DNA of 64,000 bases from Streptomyces sp. GSL17-111 (GTDB lineage Bacteria > Actinomycetota > Actinomycetes > Streptomycetales > Streptomycetaceae), in NCBI RefSeq assembly GCF_037911585.1, contig NZ_JBAJNS010000001.1, forward strand, positions 3,156,001 through 3,220,000. The letters run 5' to 3'. Numbering within the stretch: position 1 is the first letter of the stretch; each line of letters starts with the position of its first letter. The notes under the pieces were generated by a model, which saw only the letters and a program-made list of their open reading frames with translations, ran no database searches and had not been told where the DNA came from. Positions 8,729-16,001 of the stretch are shown piece by piece. Both the position numbers and the translations under genes were made by a program.

Positions 8729-9474
8729 CCGTGTACTTCATCGGCGCCGGGCCCGGCGCCGCCGACCTCATCACCCTGCGCGGTGCGCGGACGCTCGCCG
8801 CGTGCCGGGTCTGCCTGTACGCGGGCAGCCTGGTGCCGCCGGAGCTGCTGGCCGAGTGCCCGCCGGGGGCCCGTCTGGTGGACACCGCGCGGCTGAACCT
8901 GGACGAGATCACCGCCGAGCTGGTCCGGGCCCACGCGGAGGGGCTGGACGTCGCGCGGCTGCACTCGGGCGACCCGTCGGTGTTCAGCGCGGTCGCCGAG
9001 CAGATGCGGCGGCTGGACGCGGCCGGGGTGCCGTACGAGGTGGTGCCGGGCGTCCCGGCGTTCGCGGCGGCGGCCGCCGCGCTGAAGCGGGAGCTGACCG
9101 TGCCGACGGTCGGCCAGACGGTGATCCTCACCCGCGTCGCCCAGCAGGCCACGGCGATGCCGGAGCGCGAGGACCTGGCGACGCTGGGACGCAGCGGGGC
9201 CCTGCTCGTCCTGCACCTGGCCGCGCGCTACGCGGACCGGGTCGTCGCGGAGCTGACGCCGCACTACGGCGCGGACTGCCCGGCGGCCGTCGTCGCGATG
9301 GCCAGCCGGCCCGACGAGCTCGTCCTGCGCGGCACGCTCGCCGACATCGCGGAGCAGGTGCGGGACGCGGGGATCGTGCGGACGGCCGTGATCATCGTCG
9401 GCCGGACGCTCGCGGCCACCCAGTTCCGCGACAGCCACCTCTACTCCGCCGACCGCGACCGCTGCGCCGACTGA
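8725..9474 (+). CDS. cobM: CobM: precorrin-4 C11-methyltransferase
   Basis: A 249-residue SAM-dependent tetrapyrrole methylase that methylates C11 of the corrin precursor. Family motifs are FIGAGPGAADLITLRG at residue 4, VARLHSGDPSVFSAVAEQ near 78, and YEVVPGVPAFAAAAAALKREL near 105. The length is standard. Its ATG overlaps the cobL stop, so the two genes form one coupled operon. A 9-bp stem (9471-9479 with 9518-9526) spans the stop codons of cobM and the convergent toxin gene. Confidence 0.95.
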   Translation: MTVYFIGAGPGAADLITLRGARTLAACRVCLYAGSLVPPELLAECPPGARLVDTARLNLDEITAELVRAHAEGLDVARLHSGDPSVFSAVAEQMRRLDAAGVPYEVVPGVPAFAAAAAALKRELTVPTVGQTVILTRVAQQATAMPEREDLATLGRSGALLVLHLAARYADRVVAELTPHYGADCPAAVVAMASRPDELVLRGTLADIAEQVRDAGIVRTAVIIVGRTLAATQFRDSHLYSADRDRCAD

Positions 9475-9526
9475 CCGCCGCCAGGCAGGCCGCTCTCAGG
9501 CCGTCTCCGCGCCGCGTGGCGGTCAG
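9471..9526. terminator. Stem spanning the convergent cobM and toxin stops
   Basis: CTGACCGCC (9471-9479) pairs with GGCGGTCAG (9518-9526) around a 38-base loop, and both convergent stop codons lie in the stem. It is a plausible but weak bidirectional terminator. Confidence 0.35.
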
Positions 9527-9774
9527 CGCACGCGCCCGACCACGTCGACGGCGATGACGACGGGCTTCTGCTGCTTGATCGTGTACCAGACGCGGTAACG
9601 GCCGACGTGTATGCGGTACTTGCCCCCTCCGCAGTCCAGAGCACCGGAGGGCTGGGGGTCCCGGGCGAGGAGGTCGACGCTGTCGAGGACCTGGTCCACG
9701 CCGGCCTGATCGTCTTTCGCGTACCGGTTGAGGGCGTTCCGCGCGGTGCGCTCCCACTCCACGCGGGTGCTCAC
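9523..9774 (-). CDS. RelE/ParE-type toxin
   Basis: An 83-residue basic protein with the RelE-type fold signature: STRVEWERTARNALNRY at the N-terminus, then KYRIHVGRYRVWYTI near residue 52 and VVIAVDVVGRVR at the end. RelE-family toxins cleave mRNA at the ribosome. The R-x-x-V-G-x-Y-R-V motif carries the usual catalytic and substrate-contact arginines. The GTG start at 9774 overlaps the antitoxin stop (GTGA), which fixes the start and shows coupled translation. The pair is lodged between cobM and cbiD, a place where it has no pathway role. Confidence 0.85.
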   Translation of the reverse strand: MSTRVEWERTARNALNRYAKDDQAGVDQVLDSVDLLARDPQPSGALDCGGGKYRIHVGRYRVWYTIKQQKPVVIAVDVVGRVR

Positions 9775-10151
9775 GAGGACATCCGTCCGTCGAGCTGGTC
9801 GCGCAGCTCGTCGGTGGTCAGGGGGGCCGCTGTGCCCTGCTCCTCGTCCAGCCGCCCCTGGAGCAGGCCGAGGGCGTCCTCCAGCACGGCGAGCACGGCG
9901 GGGGAGACCACGACGGCGACGGTGTCGCCGTGGGCGTCCGTCAGCGAGATCGCTCTGGCCGTCTGGGCGAAGGAGAGGGCCTGCTCGGGGTCGAGCGCGG
10001 GCGAGTCGCCGTCCTTCTCCCGCTCGGTCAGGTCCTCCTGGGCCTGGGTGACGTAGCGGGCGACGGCTTCGAGCTGCCGCGCCGCGTCCGGGATCGGAAG
10101 GGTGTCCACCGGTCCCTTCCGGACTAATCCGTCGAACTGTGAGGAATCCAT
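9771..10151 (-). CDS. Antitoxin partner of the RelE-type toxin
   Basis: A 126-residue acidic protein immediately upstream of, and overlapping, the toxin gene. The central part reads like a Phd/YefM-type region (AISLTDAHGDTVAVVVSP, then LEDALGLLQ). The C-terminal tail (TTDELRDQLDGRMSS) would wrap the toxin. The N-terminal third is not the classic Phd DNA-binding start, so DNA binding is less certain. The ATG at 10151 was preferred; in-frame alternatives upstream lack any ribosome-binding site. Such pairs are normally autoregulated. Confidence 0.7.
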   Translation of the reverse strand: MDSSQFDGLVRKGPVDTLPIPDAARQLEAVARYVTQAQEDLTEREKDGDSPALDPEQALSFAQTARAISLTDAHGDTVAVVVSPAVLAVLEDALGLLQGRLDEEQGTAAPLTTDELRDQLDGRMSS

Positions 10152-10259
10152 GGGCGACACCGTGGCAGTGCGGATCGCGTCCGGCAAGAGGACTCGGCGG
10201 AGGCACGGGCGCACGGGCGGGGCGCGGGGGAGCGCGGAGGGCCCGGCGCGGCGCGGGGG

Positions 10260-11372
10260 TCAGTCGGGGGTGCGGCCGACGATGGTGCCGGCGCGGTCGA
10301 CGCACAGGACGTCGACGGTGACCGGGGCGCCGCGCAGGACGGCGAGGGCCTGGTCGCGGGCCTCGGCGGCGACGAGGTCGCCGAGGGGGACACCGGCGGC
10401 GGTGCAGAGTTGGAGGGCGGCGAGGCCGGTGTTGGCGGTGGCGACGGCCTCGGCCAGCTCCGGGGACGCGCCGCCCCGGCGGGCGAGGTCGGCGAGGAAG
10501 CCCTTGTCGACCTGCGAGCGGCCGGAGTGGAGGTCCAGGTGGCCCGCGGCGAGCTTGGAGAGTTTGGCGAAGCCGCCGCAGAGGGTGAGCCGGGGCACGG
10601 GGTGGCGGCGGACGTACTTGAGGACGGCGCCCGCGAAGTCGCCCATGTCCAGCAGGGCGTCGCCGGGCAGGCCGTACTCGGCGACGACGGTCTTCTCGGA
10701 CGTCGAGCCGGTGCAGCCCGCGACGTGGGTGCGGCCCGCGGCGCGGGCGACGTCGACGCCGCGCCGGATGGAGTCGATCCAGGCGGAGCAGGAGTAGGGG
10801 ACGACGATCCCGGTGGTGCCGAGGATCGACAGGCCGCCGAGGATGCCGAGCCGGCCGTTCCAGGTGGAGCGGGCGATCTCCTCGCCGTTGTCGATGGAAA
10901 GGGTGATCTCCACGTCGCCGGTTCCGCCGTGGCGGTCGGCGACGAGCGCGACGTGCTCGCGCATCATGCGGCGCGGCACGGGGTTGACGGCCGGTTCGCC
11001 GACGTCCAGCGGCAGCCCCGGCAGGGTGACGGTGCCGACGCCGGGCCCGGCGCGGAAGACGACGCCCGCACCGGCGGGCAGGGGCCGCACGGTGGCGCGG
11101 ACGAGGGCGCCGTGGGTGACGTCGGGGTCGTCGCCCGCGTCCTTGACGACGCCGACGGTGGCGCTGCCGTCCCCGAGGGCCTCCAGCGCGAGCGCGAAGG
11201 CGGGCGTCTGGCCCTTGGGGAGGGTGATGGTCACCGGGTCGGGGAAGTCGCCGGTGAGGAGGGCGGTGTAGGCGGCGGTGGTGGCGGCCGTGGCGCAGGC
11301 GCCGGTCGTCCACCCGGGCCGTAGGCCGGTGTGCTTGAGTTGGGCCTCGCGCCCCCCGCTCGCCTCACTCAT
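10260..11372 (-). CDS. cbiD: CbiD: cobalt-precorrin-5B C1-methyltransferase
   Basis: A 370-residue protein with clear CbiD features: the N-terminal GLRPGWTTGACATAATTAAYTALL, then VTLPGLPLDVGEPAVNPVPRRM near residue 115, and LCGGFAKLSKLAAGH near 270. It methylates C1 of the ring and removes the C20 fragment in the anaerobic route. Here it occurs with cobG and cobN, markers of the oxygen-dependent route, and no cobF is in the window. CbiD may therefore supply the C1 methylation step (inference). The ATG is only 11 bases from the start of the divergent cobK. Confidence 0.95.
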   Translation of the reverse strand: MSEASGGREAQLKHTGLRPGWTTGACATAATTAAYTALLTGDFPDPVTITLPKGQTPAFALALEALGDGSATVGVVKDAGDDPDVTHGALVRATVRPLPAGAGVVFRAGPGVGTVTLPGLPLDVGEPAVNPVPRRMMREHVALVADRHGGTGDVEITLSIDNGEEIARSTWNGRLGILGGLSILGTTGIVVPYSCSAWIDSIRRGVDVARAAGRTHVAGCTGSTSEKTVVAEYGLPGDALLDMGDFAGAVLKYVRRHPVPRLTLCGGFAKLSKLAAGHLDLHSGRSQVDKGFLADLARRGGASPELAEAVATANTGLAALQLCTAAGVPLGDLVAAEARDQALAVLRGAPVTVDVLCVDRAGTIVGRTPD

Positions 11373-11383
11373 GGACGGTCCTG

Positions 11384-12136
11384 ATGCACGTGCTCATCCT
11401 CGGCGGGACGACGGAGGCCCGCCGGCTCGCGGAGACGCTGGTCGCCGGGGCGGTGCCCGGCGTGCGGGTGACGTCCTCGCTGGCCGGGCGGGTGGAGCGG
11501 CCGAGGCGGCCGCCGGGCGAGGTCCGTCTCGGCGGGTTCGGCGGGGTGGACGGCCTTGCGGACTGGCTGCGCGAGCACCACGTTGACGCGCTCATCGACG
11601 CCACTCATCCCTTCGCCCGGACGATCAGTTTCCACGCGGCGGAGGCCGCCGCCCTCACCCATGTTCCCCTGCTGGCGGTGCGCCGTCCCGGCTGGGTGGC
11701 GGTCGAGGGGGACGACTGGCACGGCGTCGAGTCGCTGGAGCAGGCCGCCCGCACGGTGCCGGTGTTGGGGAGCCGGGTGTTCCTCACCACGGGACGCATG
11801 GGGCTGGCCGCGTTCGCCGGGTGCGCGGAGCCGTGGTTCCTGGTGCGGTGCGTGGACCCGCCCGAGCCGCCGCTCCCGCCGCGCTCGGAGGTGCTGCTGG
11901 ACCGGGGCCCGTACACGCTCGACGGGGAGCGGGAGTTGATGCGCCGCCACCGCGTCGACGTCCTGGTGACGAAGGACAGCGGCGGGGCGGCGACCGCGCC
12001 GAAGCTGGCCGCCGCCCGGGAGCTGGGGCTGCCCGTCGTCGTGGTGCGCAGGCCGCCGGTGCCGCAGGGCGTGCCGGTGGCGCAGGGCCCGGAGGCCGCC
12101 GTCGCGTGGCTGGCGCGGATTCACTCCTCCGGGTAG
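11384..12136 (+). CDS. cobK: CobK/CbiJ: precorrin-6A reductase
   Basis: A 250-residue NAD(P)H-dependent reductase of the corrin macrocycle. The N-terminal nucleotide-binding segment is HVLILGGTTEARRLAETL, followed by DALIDATHPFARTISFHA near residue 66 and VLVTKDSGGAATAPKLAAARELG near 190; all are diagnostic. It is the only plus-strand gene between two minus-strand cob units. The coding sequence is divergent from cbiD, with start codons 11 bases apart. Its last 16 bases overlap the end of cobIJ. Its promoter must lie inside the start of cbiD. Confidence 0.95.
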   Translation: MHVLILGGTTEARRLAETLVAGAVPGVRVTSSLAGRVERPRRPPGEVRLGGFGGVDGLADWLREHHVDALIDATHPFARTISFHAAEAAALTHVPLLAVRRPGWVAVEGDDWHGVESLEQAARTVPVLGSRVFLTTGRMGLAAFAGCAEPWFLVRCVDPPEPPLPPRSEVLLDRGPYTLDGERELMRRHRVDVLVTKDSGGAATAPKLAAARELGLPVVVVRRPPVPQGVPVAQGPEAAVAWLARIHSSG

Positions 12137-13692
12137 CGGCGCGGCGTCCAGACGACCTCCTCGCCGCCGTCCCCGCGCCGCACGGTGCGGGTCTGGGAGG
12201 AGCCGACGATCAGGAGCGTGCGCATGTCCACGGCGGCCGGATCGAGGTCGGCCAGCCGCACGACGCGGACGCTCTCCTCCGGGCCGCCGATGTCCCGGGC
12301 CAGGACGACGGGGGTGTCGGGGGCGCGGTGTTCCAGCAGCAGCTCGCGGGCCTTGCCGACCTGCCAGGTGCGGCTGCGCGAGCCGGGGTTGTAGAGCGCG
12401 AGCACGAGGTCGGCGGAGGCGGCGGCGTGCAGCCGTTCCGCGATGACCTCCCAGGGCTTGAGCCGGTCGGAGAGGGAGAGGGCGGCGTAGTCGTGGCCGA
12501 GGGGCGCACCGGCGCGGGCGGCGGCGGCGTTGGCGGCCGTCACGCCGGGCAGGACGCGCACGGGGACGTCCGCGTACTCCGCCTGGGAGGCGGCCTCCAG
12601 GACGGCGGTGGCCATGGCGAAGACGCCGGGGTCCCCGCCGGAGACGACGGCGACGCGGTGGCCGCGCAGCGCCAGGTCCAGCGCGAACTCGGCGCGCTCC
12701 GCCTCCACCTTGTTGTCGGAGCCGTGCCGCCGCTGGCCGGGCCGCACGGGCACCCGGTCCAGGTAGGTGGTGTAGCCGACGAGGTCGGTGGCGGCGGCGA
12801 GCGCGCCCCGTGTCTCCGGGGTCAGCCACAGCGGGCCGGCCGGTCCGGTGCCGACGACGACGACCCCGCCGGACTCCACCGGCGGCTGCGGGTTGCCGAT
12901 GCGGCTGGGCAGCACGGCCAGCGAGAAGTACGGGACGCTGTCGGCGTCGACGTCGGCCAGGGCCGCCGTCCGCTCCCCGGCCATCGTCGCGCGCTCGACG
13001 AAGTGCGCCTCCGGGAGCCGCCCGGAGCGCTCGAAGGCGCGGCGGACGGTGGGAAAGGTGCGGCCGAGCTTCATGACGACTGCGGCGTCCGTCCCGGCCA
13101 GGCGGGCGGTCAGCTCCTCCTCGGGCAGGGTGCCGGGAAGAATCGTCAGCACCTCCTCGGCCTCCGCGAGGGGGGTGCCGAGCCGGGCGGCGGCGGCGCT
13201 CACCGACGTCACGCCGGGGATGACCTCCGTCGGGTAGCGGTCGGCGAGCCGCTTGTGCATGTGCATGTAGGAGCCGTAGAACAGCGGGTCGCCCTCGGCG
13301 AGGACGGCCACGGTGCGGCCCGCGTCGAGATGGGCCGCCAGGCGGGCGGCGGCCTGCTCGTAGAACTCGTCGATCGCGCCCCGGTAGCCGCCGGGATGGT
13401 CGGTGGTCTCCGTGGTGACGGGGTAGACCAGCGCCTCCTCGATGTGGTCGGGGCGCAGGTGCTCGGCGGCGATGGAGCGGGCGATGGACCGGCCGTGCCG
13501 GGCGCTGTGATAGGCGATCACGTCGGCCTCGGCGATGACCTGCACGGCCCGCACGGTCATCAGGGCGGGGTCGCCGGGGCCGAGCCCGACGCCGTAGAGC
13601 CGCCCCCGGGTGTCCTGGTGCGCGTGCCCGTGCTCGGTCCCGTGCTCGGTTCCGTGTGCGTGCCCGCGTTCGTGGCGCTCGTTCTCGCTCAC
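12121..13692 (-). CDS. cobIJ: CobIJ fusion: precorrin-2 C20- and precorrin-3B C17-methyltransferase
   Basis: A 523-residue fusion of two tetrapyrrole methylases. The CobI half (about 28-265) has LYGVGLGPGDPALMTVRAVQ, VLAEGDPLFYGSYMHMHKRL and EVIPGVTSVSAAAARLG. The CobJ half (about 270-515) has VVVGTGPAGPLWLTPETRGAL, VVSGGDPGVFAMATAV and VRVLPGVTAANAAAARAG. Together they add the C20 and C17 methyl groups. Residues 7-25 hold seven histidines in an extension not needed for the fold. The GTG start lies 4 bases after the cobH stop, in the same operon as cobG and cobH. Confidence 0.95.
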   Translation of the reverse strand: MSENERHERGHAHGTEHGTEHGHAHQDTRGRLYGVGLGPGDPALMTVRAVQVIAEADVIAYHSARHGRSIARSIAAEHLRPDHIEEALVYPVTTETTDHPGGYRGAIDEFYEQAAARLAAHLDAGRTVAVLAEGDPLFYGSYMHMHKRLADRYPTEVIPGVTSVSAAAARLGTPLAEAEEVLTILPGTLPEEELTARLAGTDAAVVMKLGRTFPTVRRAFERSGRLPEAHFVERATMAGERTAALADVDADSVPYFSLAVLPSRIGNPQPPVESGGVVVVGTGPAGPLWLTPETRGALAAATDLVGYTTYLDRVPVRPGQRRHGSDNKVEAERAEFALDLALRGHRVAVVSGGDPGVFAMATAVLEAASQAEYADVPVRVLPGVTAANAAAARAGAPLGHDYAALSLSDRLKPWEVIAERLHAAASADLVLALYNPGSRSRTWQVGKARELLLEHRAPDTPVVLARDIGGPEESVRVVRLADLDPAAVDMRTLLIVGSSQTRTVRRGDGGEEVVWTPRRYPEE

Positions 13693-13696
13693 TGCC

Positions 13697-14338
13697 CTAC
13701 TCTTCCTCGCTCGCGACGGCGTTGAGCGCGGCGGCGGCCATGGCGCTGCCGCCCCGACGTCCGCGCACGATCAGGTACGGCAGCCGGGAGGCGTGCCCGG
13801 CCAGCGCCTCCTTGGACTCGGCGGCGCCGATGAACCCCACGGGCACCCCGATGACGGCCGCCGGGCGCGGTGCGCCCTCCTCGATCATCTCCAGCAGCCG
13901 GAACAGCGCGGTGGGCGCGTTGCCGACGGCGACGACGGCGCCCTCCAGCCGGTCGCGCCACAGCTCCAGGGCGGCGGCGCTGCGCGTCGTGCCGAGCTGT
14001 GCCGCCAGCTCCGGGACGGCCGGGTCGGACAGCGTGCAGACGACCTCGTTGTCGGCGGGCAGCCGCTTGCGGGTGACGCCGCTGGCCACCATCCGCGCGT
14101 CGCACAGGATCGGCGCCCCGGCGCGCAGTGCGGCGCGGGCGGCGGCCACCGCGTCGGTGCTGTAGGCGAGGTCCCGGACGAGGTCGACCATGCCGCAGGC
14201 GTGGATCATCCGCACCGCGACGCGGCTGACGTCGGCGGGCAGGGCCGCGAGGTCCGCCTCGGCGCGGATGGTGGCAAAGGACTGCCGGTAGATCTCGGCG
14301 CCGTCCTTCTCGTAGTCGAACACGGTGTTCTCGCTCAT
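13697..14338 (-). CDS. cobH: CobH/CbiC: precorrin-8X methylmutase
   Basis: A 213-residue enzyme that moves a methyl group from C11 to C12, giving hydrogenobyrinate. The diagnostic motifs are [15 protein letters not shown] (with the catalytic His), [16 protein letters not shown], and [22 protein letters not shown]. The length is normal. Its ATG overlaps the stop of cobG by 4 bases, and cobIJ follows 4 bases after its own stop, so cobG-cobH-cobIJ form one minus-strand operon. Confidence 0.95.
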   Translation of the reverse strand: MSENTVFDYEKDGAEIYRQSFATIRAEADLAALPADVSRVAVRMIHACGMVDLVRDLAYSTDAVAAARAALRAGAPILCDARMVASGVTRKRLPADNEVVCTLSDPAVPELAAQLGTTRSAAALELWRDRLEGAVVAVGNAPTALFRLLEMIEEGAPRPAAVIGVPVGFIGAAESKEALAGHASRLPYLIVRGRRGGSAMAAAALNAVASEEE

Positions 14339-15744
14339 CTCGTGGCGGTTCTCGTCGCGGAACCGCCGGTGGCTCGGGTGGCGGCTCGGGTGGCGGCTCG
14401 GGCCGCCGCGAGGGCGGCGGCCGTCCGGTCGGGCGGTGGGGTGCCGCCGGAGGCGGGGGCGGGCAGATGGACGGTGTGGCCGTCGGGGGCGGTGACGCGG
14501 TAGCCGTCGCCCGTCGCCAGCACGTCGACGTGCTCGCCGCGCGGGTGACCGCACCGGCGCGCGCAGCCCGACCAGTACACCGGCAACGTTCCGGCTCCGG
14601 CGACGGGTGCGGCCCCTGCGGCGGGCAGGGCGGCGGCCGCGTCGGCGCGGACGTCGGCCAGCGCCTTGGCGCAGCCGGGTCGGCCGACGCAGGCGCCGAC
14701 CCCGGGCCACGGCGAGGCCGGGTCCGTCACCAGCCCGGCCGCCGCGAGGTGGGCGGCGGCCTCCTCGGCGCGCGGGCGGGACAGGCCGGGCACGAGGACG
14801 CCGCGCCAGGGGGTGAGGGTCAGTTCGTCCGCGTCGCCGAGCCGGGCGGCGTCGGTCAGGGCCCGCCACTGTGCGGTGCTCAGCGCGCCGAAGGGGGCGT
14901 GGACGGAGAGGGTGACCGGCCGGTCCGGGGCGGCACCGGCGAGGATGCCGGGGTCGGGCGGCGCGGCGGGCGGTGCGGCCGGGGGCGCCGTGCGGGGTGC
15001 GGGCGGGGGCGCGGCGGTCACACCGGCGTCGCGCAGTCGCTGCGGCAGGGCGCGGGCCAGCGCGCCTGGCCCGCCGGGCAGTTCGGTGACCCGCCAGGTG
15101 CGGGTGCCGCACTCCCGGGCGGCGGTGAGGAACGTCTCGGCGGCCAGCAGGGCGGCCCGGGGGGCCTCGGCGGCCGGGACGCGGGCGGCGGCGGTGTCCG
15201 CGACGTACAGCACCGCGTCGCCCGCCGGGGATGCGAGGAGTGTCACATCGGCGCCGAGGGCGAGGACGTCGCCCCGGCCGTCGTCGAGGGCGAGGAGGAA
15301 ACGTCCGGAGAGCTCCGACGCGGCGTTGCTCGCGCACAGTCGTGCGTCCAGCTCCCGCAGCCACGGCCGCACGTCCCGGTGGCCGTGGCCGTCCCGGCCG
15401 GACAGCGGTGAGGCCACCACGTTGCGGACCCGTTCGTGCCGGGCCGACGGCAGCAGTCCGGCCGCCGTCAGAAGCCCGGCGAGCTCCCGGACGCCGTCCG
15501 AACGCAGGCCGCGCAGTTGGACGTTGCCGCGCGAGGTGAGGTGCAGCGTGCCGTCGCCGAGCCGCTCCGCCGCGTCCGCCGCGACCTGCGCCTGCCGCGT
15601 CGTGAGGACGCCGCCCGGTATCCGCACGCGCACCAGCAGGCCGTCGTCGGCCGTGTGCGGCCGCAACGAACCCGGGCAGGCGTCACCGCCCTCCGGGGGA
15701 GGGGGCCCGTCCGGGGACGGGGGCGGGGCGGGGGGCGTGGACAT
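14335..15744 (-). CDS. cobG: CobG: precorrin-3B synthase
   Basis: A 469-residue member of the nitrite/sulfite reductase family. CobG uses a 4Fe-4S centre and oxygen to make precorrin-3B, the step that defines the aerobic cobalamin route. Two ferredoxin-like half-domains are visible ([16 protein letters not shown] and [14 protein letters not shown] in the first; [15 protein letters not shown] segment and [13 protein letters not shown] in the second). Cluster ligands are visible as [13 protein letters not shown] and [16 protein letters not shown]. The ATG at 15744 is chosen; another in-frame ATG at 15756 is possible. The proline-rich N-terminus is variable sequence. It is divergent from the riboswitch and cobN. 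Confidence 0.92.
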   Translation of the reverse strand: MSTPPAPPPSPDGPPPPEGGDACPGSLRPHTADDGLLVRVRIPGGVLTTRQAQVAADAAERLGDGTLHLTSRGNVQLRGLRSDGVRELAGLLTAAGLLPSARHERVRNVVASPLSGRDGHGHRDVRPWLRELDARLCASNAASELSGRFLLALDDGRGDVLALGADVTLLASPAGDAVLYVADTAAARVPAAEAPRAALLAAETFLTAARECGTRTWRVTELPGGPGALARALPQRLRDAGVTAAPPPAPRTAPPAAPPAAPPDPGILAGAAPDRPVTLSVHAPFGALSTAQWRALTDAARLGDADELTLTPWRGVLVPGLSRPRAEEAAAHLAAAGLVTDPASPWPGVGACVGRPGCAKALADVRADAAAALPAAGAAPVAGAGTLPVYWSGCARRCGHPRGEHVDVLATGDGYRVTAPDGHTVHLPAPASGGTPPPDRTAAALAAARAATRAATRATGGSATRTATR

Positions 15745-15824
15745 GCCGGGGAGCATACCGACCGGTTGTCGGCCCTCCCGGGGCCCACGGCCTGCCCGGG
15801 GACCTGCGGCGGCGCTTACTATGC

Positions 15825-15960
15825 TCCTCGGCGGACCGCCCGGTCCGCCATCGCCGAAGACGGCGACAGGGGAGGAAGCCCGGTGCGAATCCGGCGCGGT
15901 CCCGCCACTGTGAATCCGGCCACACGGGCCGGGTGAGCCAGGAACTCCCGCCGTCCGACA
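15825..15960 (+). promoter_or_regulatory. Cobalamin (B12) riboswitch upstream of cobN
   Basis: The core is unmistakable. AGGGGAGGAAGCCCGGTGCG starts near 15867, and the B12-box GCCACTG is at 15904-15910. GTGAATCCGGCC and a stem ending GAGCCAGGAACTC follow. A 9-bp hairpin (15830-15849) precedes the core. The element ends about 45 bases before the cobN ATG, so it probably represses CobN synthesis when adenosylcobalamin is plentiful. A TACTAT hexamer at 15817-15822 could be the -10 of the leader. The outer limits are approximate. Confidence 0.95.
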
Positions 15961-16001
15961 CCGCCCGGGGCGCGGACACCCCGAGGAAGGCCAGACGCCG
16001 C

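Noticed and set aside
15933..16001. A longer CobN start within the riboswitch
   Set aside because: The extra 23 residues would be translated from the riboswitch 3' part and do not match the family start at MILLLSTSDTD.
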